From contig NZ_RCZK01000005.1 in NCBI RefSeq assembly GCF_006438955.1, positions 124,001 through 188,000 on the forward strand: DNA of 64,000 nt. The letters run 5' to 3'. Each line of letters starts with the position of its first letter. The stretch's first letter is position 1. The translations under genes were made by a program, and so were the position numbers. This stretch comes from Sphingomonas oligophenolica. GTDB taxonomy: Bacteria; Pseudomonadota; Alphaproteobacteria; Sphingomonadales; Sphingomonadaceae. Below are positions 1-7,916 of the stretch, piece after piece. The notes beneath the pieces were generated by a model. The model did no database searches. It was not told the DNA's origin and was given only the letters and a program-made list of their open reading frames with translations.

Positions 1-65
1 GCATGTTTTGCCCAGCATCGGCTGAAACGACTCGGACCGATCGATCGTTCTTGGGGTGGGACTGT

Positions 66-209
66 ATGGAATCCGATCGACGCTATTACGAGCGACGCTT
101 GAAAGCCGAAGCACTCGCGGCCGGTCGCGCCTTGACCGACGCGGCGCGCCAACGACGGTTGCAGCTGGTAGAGAGTTATCAGCAAAAGCTCGAGGCGGTG
201 TGCGCCTGA
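66..209 (+). CDS. Small charged protein of unknown function
   Basis: A 47-residue reading frame rich in Arg, Glu, Ala and Leu, with no signal peptide or membrane segment, so probably a cytoplasmic helical protein. An in-frame ATG at position 3 would add 21 residues. The start at 66 is preferred because MESDRRYYERR looks like a natural N-terminus and the upstream residues have mixed composition. I do not recognise a family. It lies at the left edge of the window and converges on the small exported protein at 217-474. It could still be a chance frame. Confidence 0.45.
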   Translation: MESDRRYYERRLKAEALAAGRALTDAARQRRLQLVESYQQKLEAVCA

Positions 210-216
210 ACCGCGC

Positions 217-474
217 CTAGCGGTGGACGCCAGGCCCGCGGCGTAGGACGACCGGGACAGGGCATCCATCGAGCGTACGCAATACCGCCAGATATTGGTG
301 CGCCGGAGGTTCTTCTCCGAGCTTATGAATACCGATTTGCGGCTTTTTGCCGTCTATCACCGTGGCATTCGGCGTTGCACATGACTTGGTGATCGGTGCT
401 TTGTTGGCCTGAGCAACAGCCACGCTCGCAATTGGCATTAGTCCGGCGGACAGGATGACGATCAGGCGGGTCAT
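217..474 (-). CDS. Small exported hypothetical protein
   Basis: An 85-residue protein beginning MTRLIVILSAG, with a hydrophobic signal peptide ending near AVAQA (about residue 22). The mature part is about 60 residues and has two cysteines (SCATP and DGCPVP) that could form a disulfide in the periplasm. The frame stays open upstream, but the signal peptide fixes the start at 474. The family is unknown to me. It is 50 bp downstream of another small protein on the same strand, possibly in one transcript. Confidence 0.6.
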   Translation of the reverse strand: MTRLIVILSAGLMPIASVAVAQANKAPITKSCATPNATVIDGKKPQIGIHKLGEEPPAHQYLAVLRTLDGCPVPVVLRRGPGVHR

Positions 475-524
475 GATGGTTCTCCAACTAGGAGCGTAGC
501 AAAACCCGCCCGAATCGGCAACGT

Positions 525-812
525 TCAGGCCTTGGCGGCGGGCTTCTTCGCCACGGGTTTCTTCTTGGCGGGCTTTTTGGCGAACGGCGCCGCGATCGCG
601 GCGGCACCGGCGGCCAACACCGCGACGCCGACCGCGGCTGCCGTCTTCGGGTTGTTCTTTACCGCCTTGGTTGCCTTGCCCGCCGCCTTTTCTGCGGCAT
701 CGCCAACCGCCTTGGCCTGGGTCTTGGCGCGTTTCGTGAACGATTCGGGCTTGTCGGCCTTGTCGGTCGTGGTCTTGGCGTGGGGCATGGCGGACGTGGG
801 GATGCTGGACAT
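525..812 (-). CDS. Ala/Lys-rich small protein, histone-H1-like tail
   Basis: A 95-residue protein. The N-terminal half is polar and rich in Lys, Thr and Ala. Residues about 57-76 form a hydrophobic Ala/Val stretch that may be one membrane segment, and the C-terminus is a run of KKPAKK/KKPAAK repeats. The start at 812 follows a GGAG ribosome site in the leader. Lys/Pro/Ala tails resemble histone H1-like or membrane-anchored nucleoid proteins, but the composition is low-complexity and no specific function can be assigned. Confidence 0.55.
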   Translation of the reverse strand: MSSIPTSAMPHAKTTTDKADKPESFTKRAKTQAKAVGDAAEKAAGKATKAVKNNPKTAAAVGVAVLAAGAAAIAAPFAKKPAKKKPVAKKPAAKA

Positions 813-901
813 CGATATTCTCCGAGTGGGTAAAGGGTTGCACATCAACCGTATCGCAGCCGAAATAGTTCCCGCTCGCGGTCCCGCCGCGGTTCGCCCG
901 A

Positions 902-2080
902 TCAGCGTTTGCGGGTCAGTTCGCGCATCGCATCGTCGAGCCCCGCAAGCGTCAGTGGGTACATCCGGTCGTTGAGCAAATCGCGGATGATCTTGGCCGA
1001 TTGCGAATACCCCCATTGCTCCTCGCGAACCGGGTTGAGCCACACCGCGGCGGGGTAGGTGGTGGTGAGGCGATGCAGCCAGACCGCGCCCGATTCCTCG
1101 TTGAAATGTTCGACCGATCCGCCCGGATGCGTGATCTCGTACGGGCTCATCGCGGCGTCGCCGACGAACACGAGTTTATAGTCGTGGCCGAATTTGTGAA
1201 GCACGTCCCACATCGGGGTGCGTTCGGCGAAGCGGCGACGGTTGTCCTTCCAGACGCCCTCGTATGGGCAATTGTGAAAGTAGAAGAATTCGAGGTTTTT
1301 GAATTCGCTGGTCGCCGCACTGAACAGCTCTTCGCAAAGCTTGACCCACGGATCCATCGAGCCGCCGACGTCGAGGAACAGCAACAGTTTGACCGCATTG
1401 CGGCGCTCGGCGCGCATGAAGACGTCGAGCCAGCCCTGGCGCGCGGTGCCGTCGATCGTGGCGTCGATGTCGAGTTCGTCCGCCGCGCCCTCGCGCGCGA
1501 AACGGCGCAGGCGGCGCAGCGCGATCTTGATGTTGCGGGTGCCGAGTTCCTTGGTGTTGTCGAGATTCTTGAATTCGCGCTGGTCCCACACTTTCAGCGC
1601 GCGCCCGTGTTTCGATTCGCCGCCGATCCTGACGCCCTCGGGATTGTAGCCCGAATTGCCGTAGGGGCTGGTGCCGCCGGTGCCGATCCATTTGTTGCCG
1701 CCCTGATGCCGCTTTTCCTGCTCGGCGAGCCGTTGCTTGAGCGTCTCCATGATCTCGTCCCACGAGCCGAGCGATTCGATCGCCGCCATCTCCTCGGGCG
1801 TCAGATATTTCTCGGCGACCGCCTTCAGCCAGTCGAGCGGGACGTCGGCATTATCGGTACCGAACGTCGTCGAGATCCCGCGGAATACCTTGGCGAAGAC
1901 CTGATCGAACTTGTCGAGCAGCCCTTCGTCCTTCACGTACACCGCGCGGCTGAGGTAGTAGAATTGTTCGGGGGTGCGATCGATCACGTCGGCGTCGAGC
2001 GCCTCGAGCAGGAGCAAATGCTCCTTCAGGCTGGCGGGAATCCCGGCACCGCGGAGCTCGTCAAGGAAGTTCAGGAACAT
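902..2080 (-). CDS. VWA domain protein (CoxE-like)
   Basis: A 392-residue cytoplasmic protein. The C-terminal half is a von Willebrand factor A fold. Its metal site is LLFLDVGGSM, with Asp237, Gly239 and Ser241, so the first position of the usual DxSxS triad is kept and the middle Ser is Gly. The N-terminal half is helical and charged. Proteins of this class usually work with a MoxR-type AAA ATPase as an assembly or insertion chaperone. A MoxR gene is encoded on the same strand at 6139-6993, four genes upstream, so partnership is likely but not proven. The leader contains a tandem GTTACCTT repeat immediately before the ATG. Confidence 0.85.
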   Translation of the reverse strand: MFLNFLDELRGAGIPASLKEHLLLLEALDADVIDRTPEQFYYLSRAVYVKDEGLLDKFDQVFAKVFRGISTTFGTDNADVPLDWLKAVAEKYLTPEEMAAIESLGSWDEIMETLKQRLAEQEKRHQGGNKWIGTGGTSPYGNSGYNPEGVRIGGESKHGRALKVWDQREFKNLDNTKELGTRNIKIALRRLRRFAREGAADELDIDATIDGTARQGWLDVFMRAERRNAVKLLLFLDVGGSMDPWVKLCEELFSAATSEFKNLEFFYFHNCPYEGVWKDNRRRFAERTPMWDVLHKFGHDYKLVFVGDAAMSPYEITHPGGSVEHFNEESGAVWLHRLTTTYPAAVWLNPVREEQWGYSQSAKIIRDLLNDRMYPLTLAGLDDAMRELTRKR

Positions 2081-2103
2081 ACAAAGGTAACGAAGGTAAC
2101 GCG
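2081..2103. repeat. Tandem decamer in the VWA leader
   Basis: Read on the minus strand, the 20 bases before the VWA start codon are two near-identical units (GTTACCTTC then GTTACCTTTG). A similar two-unit repeat lies upstream of the FKBP gene at 29192-29211. Its role is unknown; it could be a protein-binding site or a mobile short repeat. Confidence 0.4.
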
Positions 2104-2247
2104 ACGTGGCAGCGAAACTGCGACGAACCGAGCCCGATCGAGCGGGGTGTCGGCGGGGTGGCGGTCAACAGGCATCGTCATCGGCGCGATTGTGGCAGAT
2201 CGCCGCGGAGTAGGACAGCCCCGGCGTGGCGACCCGGCCCGCGCCGG

Positions 2248-4002
2248 TCAGGATCCCAGCCCGTAGCGTTTGGCGCGGTCGGCGACCCGCGGGTCGATTG
2301 CGAGTGCGGCGGCTTTGTCGGCATCGGCTTGCGCGACGTTGCCAGCTCTCCGCGCGGCGATGCTGCGGACGTAACGCGACCACGCGTTCCCCGGTTCGAT
2401 CGCGAGAGCGGCATTATAATCGGCAAGCGCCCTGGCGAGCTCGCCGCGACGCAGCCGGACGAGCGCGCGGCTGTCGAGATAGGCGGCGGTGCCAGGGCGA
2501 AGCCGGATCGCGGCGTCGCAATCGGCCAACGCCTGATCGAGATCGCGGTTCAGCTTCGCGCGCGCCCAGCAGCGGCCGTTGAAGGCGCTGGCGCGGTCAT
2601 GATCTTCGGGATGCGTCTTCAACCAGCTATCGTAGCTGGCGAGCGCGGCGTCGGGCACCTCCGCGGTGTCGTACAGGCCAGCGAGGCCCAGCCGAGCGTC
2701 GGAGGACGGCGCGAGCGCGGCGTCGGCAGCCTTCAGGTCGACTAGCGCGCCGGTCGGATCATCGGCCCCGAGCTGCATCTGCGCGCGAGTAATGCGCGCC
2801 CGCGCGTTGGTCGGTTCGAGCGCGAGCGCTTTGTCGAGATCTTGGGTCGCCAGCAGCGGCTGGGCGTTGCCGAGATGCGCGAGCGCGCGCTGATAGACGA
2901 AGTCGGATACGGTCGGCGCCATCGCCACCGCTTTGTCGAGATCGGCGAGCGCTTCGGCGAACTTGTCGTGCGCGGCGAGCAGCGCGCCGCGGCGGCTGTA
3001 GCCTGCGGCATCGGTGGGCGCGGCGGCCTTGTCGGTGAGGTCGAGCCGCTTGCCGGTGTGATCGATCGCGCCGGTGGGCGTCAGCCCGAACAGCGGCCCG
3101 CCCTCATACGTCACGAACATGCGGTGATTGCGGTTGTCGACATAGATATGGTGGGTGAGGAAGAAATCGATCCCCACCAGTAGATCGGCATCACCGACCT
3201 GCTGGTCAGCAAAGGCAATCCAGGGATTGCGGATCGCTTCCCCGCCGATATCGATCGACTTGAAGCGCGCGCGCCAGGCCTGCGACTGGCCCTGGCCCAA
3301 GCCGTAGGCGAAACCCTCACCGACGACACCAGGGTCGTTGGGCTTCACCCCGAGCCGCCGCGCCGCGGACAAGGTGAGAAGGGATGTCATCGCGCCGGTA
3401 TCGAACACGGTCTCGATCTTCTTGCCATCGATCAGCACGGTGCCGATGGTGTGGCGCTGGGTGTCGCTCATCGATTGAAGCGGGACGATCGTGAACGGTT
3501 TGGTCCCCGCCCAATAGGCCATGCTGGCACCCTTGCAGTCGGTGCCTTTCATGATCCGGACGATGCCGTGCGGCAGATCATATTCGACATCGGCGAGTCC
3601 GAGAATGTTCTGGCCGAGCAGACCCGCAAAGCCGGTGTCGCTGCCGCCGACCGCGAATTCGACGTGGGAGATCGCATTGCCGTCGATCCGCACCTCCTTG
3701 GCGGTCGCAACCCCCAGCGAGGTGTCGCCGCCGATGCCCTGCAACCGCGCGCCGGACAGGTCACTGATTTTGAGTCCGTATTCGAGCGCATTGGCCTTGG
3801 CGATGGTGCTGAAGAAGGCACCGCTGTCGAGCATGAACCGTGCGTCGCGGCCGTTGATCTGGATCGTCACGATCGGCTGCTTGCCGACCATCGTCACCGG
3901 CAATTCGAGATATTTGCCGATTTGGCATGCTGCGACCGCGGGCGTCGGCGCCGCTACAAGAGCCAAGCCCATTATCGCTACGCCGCGCCACCGAATCATC
4001 AT
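2248..4002 (-). CDS. Exported retropepsin-like aspartic protease with TPR repeats
   Basis: A 584-residue protein with a signal peptide (MMIRWRG, hydrophobic core, cleavage near AVAA). Two retropepsin-like halves follow: MLDSGA (Asp59) and VFDTGA (Asp201), each with the D-S/T-G-A active-site signature, so one chain could form a complete two-Asp protease without dimerising. From about residue 330 to the end the chain is a series of tetratricopeptide repeats, usually a protein-binding scaffold. Site of action is inferred to be the periplasm. ATG at 4011 and GTG at 4041 are alternative starts; 4002 was chosen because it gives the most normal signal peptide. Substrate unknown. Confidence 0.82.
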   Translation of the reverse strand: MMIRWRGVAIMGLALVAAPTPAVAACQIGKYLELPVTMVGKQPIVTIQINGRDARFMLDSGAFFSTIAKANALEYGLKISDLSGARLQGIGGDTSLGVATAKEVRIDGNAISHVEFAVGGSDTGFAGLLGQNILGLADVEYDLPHGIVRIMKGTDCKGASMAYWAGTKPFTIVPLQSMSDTQRHTIGTVLIDGKKIETVFDTGAMTSLLTLSAARRLGVKPNDPGVVGEGFAYGLGQGQSQAWRARFKSIDIGGEAIRNPWIAFADQQVGDADLLVGIDFFLTHHIYVDNRNHRMFVTYEGGPLFGLTPTGAIDHTGKRLDLTDKAAAPTDAAGYSRRGALLAAHDKFAEALADLDKAVAMAPTVSDFVYQRALAHLGNAQPLLATQDLDKALALEPTNARARITRAQMQLGADDPTGALVDLKAADAALAPSSDARLGLAGLYDTAEVPDAALASYDSWLKTHPEDHDRASAFNGRCWARAKLNRDLDQALADCDAAIRLRPGTAAYLDSRALVRLRRGELARALADYNAALAIEPGNAWSRYVRSIAARRAGNVAQADADKAAALAIDPRVADRAKRYGLGS

Positions 4003-4165
4003 TTGCCCCATCCCCGTTCGACCGATGGTGGCGATGATCACAATAATTCTTCACGGTGCCAAGCCGAATACTGGTGCGGTTATGACGAATAGTGCGTCGT
4101 ATCGGAGGTCCCCGACCTACGCGCGACGAAGACGTGTAATGATGGTGGTTTTATCAGACCTACAA

Positions 4166-4231
4166 CCGTTCGCCCTGAGCTTGGCGAAGGGCCTGCTTCT
4201 AACCGTGCTTCGACAAGCTCAGCACGAGCGG
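4166..4231. repeat. Dispersed REP-like palindrome, copy 1
   Basis: Two inverted arms, CGCCCTGAGCTTGGCGAAGG and GTGCTTCGACAAGCTCAGC, separated by about 12 bases. The same paired arms recur at 37307-37372, 42821-42887 and 55253-55318. This copy lies between the CHAP gene stop and the retropepsin promoter region, and may form a hairpin in RNA or single-stranded DNA. No transposase is nearby. Confidence 0.85.
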
Positions 4232-4244
4232 GTCCTTCCGCACG

Positions 4245-4805
4245 TTACCGCGTCGAACCCGCCCCCGGGACATAGGCGTCGATCAGCGCGCCGACATAGT
4301 CGGGGTTGCGTGAACTGATCCCCGACGCGGGTGCGCCGGCGGGGTAGATGAAACCATCGACCGGGTAGATGCTGCCGCCGAGGCCATCGACGTCGCGATA
4401 CCAGACCTTCACCTCGCTCCAGTCGTTGTCGCGTGACACGTCGTAGAGCGTGACATCCTGTTCGGCGTGGCCGCGTTCGCCGTTGACGCGCGACCAATTG
4501 GCGTGGGTGAGCATGACGACGCGATCGTCGACGATCCGGCTGACCACCGCGACATGGCCGAGCCGCAGCTTGGCACTTTTGGCGAAGACGATGACCGAAC
4601 CGGCTTTCGGGGCGTGGCCGCGATTATATTTGCCGTTCGCGCCGTCCCACCACGTCCATGCGTCGCCATAGATCTCGATGCCCGAAGCTTCGCGCGCGAA
4701 GGGCACGCACTGGCCGACGTAATCGAGGAGCGGGGTGGCGGCACGGGCGGGAGTCGGGGCCATCGCGGCGAGGGAAATAACCAAGGCGGCGAGTCCGATG
4801 CGCAT
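4245..4805 (-). CDS. Exported CHAP-domain amidohydrolase/peptidase
   Basis: A 186-residue protein with a signal peptide (MRIGLAALVISLAAMAPTPARAA). The CHAP domain starts almost at once: nucleophile Cys33 in VGQCVPFAR and general-base His84 in RLGHVAVV, with the WTWW and KAGSVIVF segments typical of the family. CHAP enzymes cleave peptide or amide bonds in peptidoglycan or glutathionylspermidine. The signal peptide points to periplasmic cell-wall turnover. The gene is alone between a REP palindrome and the PLP enzyme at 4877. No extra binding domain is present, so the substrate cannot be named. Confidence 0.85.
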   Translation of the reverse strand: MRIGLAALVISLAAMAPTPARAATPLLDYVGQCVPFAREASGIEIYGDAWTWWDGANGKYNRGHAPKAGSVIVFAKSAKLRLGHVAVVSRIVDDRVVMLTHANWSRVNGERGHAEQDVTLYDVSRDNDWSEVKVWYRDVDGLGGSIYPVDGFIYPAGAPASGISSRNPDYVGALIDAYVPGAGSTR

Positions 4806-4876
4806 GGCCTCGGCGTAGCCGCGAAGCGCTACCAGAGGATTGCGGGCAATAGTTAACGGTCTGTGACGGCAAGTTT

Positions 4877-6127
4877 TTAACGCGGTGCGCGGGTGATCTC
4901 GGCGAGCGCGGCAAGGAGCAGGTCGACCTCGTCGATCGTGTTGTAGTGGCAGAAGCCGACGCGGACGAGCCCGGTCGCGTCGGCGAGATCGAGTCGCGCC
5001 AGCGTCTCGACCGCGTAGAAATGGCCCGACCAGACGAAGATGCCGCGCGCCGCCAACGCCTGCGCGACAGCGCTCGACGCGACCCCTTCGATGACGAACG
5101 CGAAGGTGGGGACGCGATCCGCCATGGTGGCGGGGCCGACGAGGGTGATCGCATTGCTCTGGGCGATACCTGCGAGGAAGCGCTCGCCGAGCGCGTGTTC
5201 GTAGCGCGTGCAGCCGTCGAGCGCGGCGCGCAACCGACCGCGGCGGTCGGGCTGGTCAGGAGCGACCTCGCCGCCCAACCAGTCGAGATAGTCGACCATG
5301 CCGACCACCCCCGCCTGCGCTTCGAACGACGGGGTGCCGGTTTCGAAGCGACGCACGCCTACATTGCCCGCGGGACGGACCTTGTACGCGTCGATCCGGT
5401 CGGCGAGCGCGCGCCGGACCCAGAGCACGCCGGCGTGGGGGCCGAACATCTTGTAGGGCGAAAAGGCGACGAGGTCGCAGCCGAGCGTGCCGACGTCGAT
5501 CGGCAGGTGCGGCGCGGACTGGACCGCGTCGAGGTAGATCAGCGCATCGGGCGCGGCGGCGCGCACGATCTCGACGACGCGGGGGATGTCGTTGACCGTG
5601 CCGAGCGCGTTGCTCGCGCCGCCGACCGCGACGAGGCGGGTGCGCTCGCCCAGGAGCGTGGCCAGCGAATCGACACGGAGGCGACCGTCGGCGGAGTCGA
5701 AATCGAGCCAGCGCACGGTCATGCCGCGATCCGCCGCCACCGCGAGCCACGGCGCGACGTTGGCATCGTGATCGAGCCGGGTGACGACGAGTTCGTCTCC
5801 TTCGCGCCAATCGCGGGAAAGCGCGCGCGACGCGGCGAAGGTGAGCGAGGTCATGTTGGGGCCGAACGCAATCTCGTCGGGGTCCGCGCCGATCAGGTCG
5901 GCGATCGCCTCATGCGCGGCGCGGCTGGTCGAGTCGGTCGCGATCGAGGTCGCGAACGCGCCGCCGGCGTTGGCAGTGCCGTGCGTAAGGTGGCGCGTCA
6001 TCGCATCGATCGCGGGGGCGCACGCCTGAGTGCCGCCGGGGGCGTCGAGGTAGATGCGCGCGCGACCGTCGTCGGTGACGTGGAGCGCGGGAAAGCGCGC
6101 GCGGACCGCGTCGATCGGGAAGCTCAT
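4877..6127 (-). CDS. Class V aminotransferase, cysteine-desulfurase-like, catalytic Cys absent
   Basis: A 416-residue PLP enzyme of fold type I. Asp200 (YLDAVQ) should contact the pyridine nitrogen and Lys226 in SPYKMFGPH is the Schiff-base lysine. It resembles the cysteine-desulfurase-like subfamily related to SufS/CsdA. At the loop where SufS has a reactive Cys (GHHC) this protein reads WSGHFYA, so persulfide formation on the usual residue is not possible. It may catalyse a different elimination or transamination. It ends the minus-strand run with the MoxR gene 11 bp upstream, suggesting co-transcription. No suf or isc partners are nearby. Confidence 0.85.
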   Translation of the reverse strand: MSFPIDAVRARFPALHVTDDGRARIYLDAPGGTQACAPAIDAMTRHLTHGTANAGGAFATSIATDSTSRAAHEAIADLIGADPDEIAFGPNMTSLTFAASRALSRDWREGDELVVTRLDHDANVAPWLAVAADRGMTVRWLDFDSADGRLRVDSLATLLGERTRLVAVGGASNALGTVNDIPRVVEIVRAAAPDALIYLDAVQSAPHLPIDVGTLGCDLVAFSPYKMFGPHAGVLWVRRALADRIDAYKVRPAGNVGVRRFETGTPSFEAQAGVVGMVDYLDWLGGEVAPDQPDRRGRLRAALDGCTRYEHALGERFLAGIAQSNAITLVGPATMADRVPTFAFVIEGVASSAVAQALAARGIFVWSGHFYAVETLARLDLADATGLVRVGFCHYNTIDEVDLLLAALAEITRAPR

Positions 6128-6138
6128 CGCGGGCGCGC

Positions 6139-6993
6139 TCAGCCCTTGTTCGCCTGGCGCTTGGCCATGAAGGCGAGGCGTTCGAACAGCATCACGTCCT
6201 GTTCGTTTTTGAGCAGTGCGCCGTGGAGGGGTGGAATCGCCTTGGTGGGATCGCGGTTCTGGAGGATCTCGAGCGGCATGTCCTCGTGCAGTAGCAGTTT
6301 CAGCCAGTCGAGCAGTTCGCTGGTCGAGGGTTTTTTCTTGAGGCCGGGGACATCGCGGACGTCGTAGAAGATGTCCATTGCCTTGCTGACCAGGATCTTC
6401 TGGATCCCGGGGAAGTGGACGTCGACGATCGCCTGCATCGTGCCGCGATCGGGGAATTTGATATAGTGGAAGAAGCAGCGGCGCAGGAACGCGTCGGGCA
6501 GTTCCTTTTCGTTGTTGCTGGTGATGACGACGATCGGGCGTTCGGCGGCGCGGACCGTCTCCTTGGTTTCATAGACGTGGAATTCCATCCGATCGAGCTC
6601 CTGGAGCAGATCGTTGGGGAATTCGATGTCGGCCTTGTCGATCTCGTCGATCAGCAGAACGGGGGGCTTGTCGCGGGTGAACGCCTCCCAGAGCTTGCCC
6701 TTGCGGATGTAGTTGGAAATGTCGTGGACGCGCTCGTCGCCGAGCTGCCCGTCGCGGAGCCGCGCGACCGCATCATATTCGTAGAGCCCCTGCTGCGCCT
6801 TGGTCGTCGATTTGACGTTCCATTCGATCAGCTCGGCATCGATCGCCTTGGCGATTTCATAGGCGAGGACCGTCTTGCCGGTGCCCGGCTCGCCCTTGAC
6901 GAGCAGCGGGCGGCGCAGCGTGACCGCGGCATTGACCGCGACCTTGAGGTCGTCGGTCGCGACATAGCTTTGCGTACCCTCGAAGCGTTTCAT
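6139..6993 (-). CDS. MoxR-family AAA+ ATPase
   Basis: A 284-residue ATPase. Walker A is GEPGTGKT (residues 34-41), Walker B is LLIDEID (about 113-119), sensor 1 is VITSNNEKE, and LRRCFFHYIKFP supplies the arginine-finger region. MoxR ATPases act as chaperones that insert cofactors or mature proteins together with a VWA protein; the likely partner is encoded at 902-2080. The start at 6993 gives the standard MKRFEGT N-terminus seen in this subfamily, although the frame remains open for 229 further codons upstream, which is normal in GC-rich DNA. It is 11 bp upstream of the PLP enzyme gene on the same strand. Confidence 0.93.
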   Translation of the reverse strand: MKRFEGTQSYVATDDLKVAVNAAVTLRRPLLVKGEPGTGKTVLAYEIAKAIDAELIEWNVKSTTKAQQGLYEYDAVARLRDGQLGDERVHDISNYIRKGKLWEAFTRDKPPVLLIDEIDKADIEFPNDLLQELDRMEFHVYETKETVRAAERPIVVITSNNEKELPDAFLRRCFFHYIKFPDRGTMQAIVDVHFPGIQKILVSKAMDIFYDVRDVPGLKKKPSTSELLDWLKLLLHEDMPLEILQNRDPTKAIPPLHGALLKNEQDVMLFERLAFMAKRQANKG

Positions 6994-7058
6994 GATGGTC
7001 CGTTCCCGTTCGAATATCGGGTACGGGATTGGACGATTGCGCGCGGTGGCGCAACCCG

Positions 7059-7721
7059 TCAGGCGTCGCGCGCGCTGGCGCGGGCTTCGAGGAGGTCGAA
7101 CAGGCCGCGGTGCTGGGCGAACAGCTGCTGCGCGCCGAAGCTGATCGCGCGTTCGACGCCGGGGGTGCCGCCGAGCATGCCGACCCAAGTCGCGGTTTCG
7201 GCGTCGAGCGGGAGCGAATCCGGTGCGACATCGGCGCCGAATCGGCGCGCGGCGCGATCGAGCACGCCGCGGATCGAGCGCCAATCGGTGACGAGTGCGG
7301 CGACCGCGCCGGTGGCGCAGCCGCGCCGGCCGGATCGGGCGAGCGTATCGAGCGTGTGCCGCTGGCCGATCATCGCGGCTTCGCTGGCGGCCTGGGCCGG
7401 GGTCGAGGGCGCGGGGCCGACCGCGGCGGTGAGCGTGGCGAGATAGGCGCGTTCGGCGACGAAACCGCTGGCGACCGCATCGAGCCAATCGGCGGCCTCG
7501 GGCTGGACGCCGTGCGTAAGCGCCTCGTCGGCGATGCCGGGCTGATGGCCGTGGACCGCGCACAGCGCGTGCACCGCGTCGGACAGGTCGCGCGCCGCGG
7601 CGTCGCCGCCGATGAGATGCGAAAGATAGCGGTGGGTCGCGCTGCCGTCGGCGTCGCCGAGGCGCGTGACGAGGCCCCATGCCCCATCCTGCCAGCCCGC
7701 GCGTGCGATATCCGAAACCAT
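7059..7721 (-). CDS. Conserved hypothetical protein upstream of MoxR
   Basis: A 220-residue, Ala-rich, mostly helical soluble protein beginning MVSDIARAGWQDG. No signal peptide, membrane segment or catalytic motif can be seen. It may belong to a family of unknown function conserved in sphingomonads (possibly DUF6975), but this is from memory and not verified. It lies 65 bp upstream of the MoxR ATPase on the same strand, so a shared transcript with MoxR and the PLP enzyme is plausible. An ATG eight codons earlier (7745) is possible. Confidence 0.7.
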   Translation of the reverse strand: MVSDIARAGWQDGAWGLVTRLGDADGSATHRYLSHLIGGDAAARDLSDAVHALCAVHGHQPGIADEALTHGVQPEAADWLDAVASGFVAERAYLATLTAAVGPAPSTPAQAASEAAMIGQRHTLDTLARSGRRGCATGAVAALVTDWRSIRGVLDRAARRFGADVAPDSLPLDAETATWVGMLGGTPGVERAISFGAQQLFAQHRGLFDLLEARASARDA

Positions 7722-7916
7722 ATTTCCCCGGCGTCCTGCCCCCACCGCAATTGGTGGACGGCGACCATCATGACCTGCTGATCTATACCGAAGCGCGTAA
7801 AGACGAGGTTTATGGGCCGGTAAGCTTAGGGCAACAGAGCTTTACGGCAGCACGTCTCGTCGCGATAACGGCGCAGATGCCGGCGGTCGCCGGGGATTTG
7901 TTCACGGAGATACGGG

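Noticed and set aside
4166..4231. CRISPR-like repeats
   Set aside because: The palindrome copies are dispersed over 50 kb and not arrayed with spacers; no cas genes are present.
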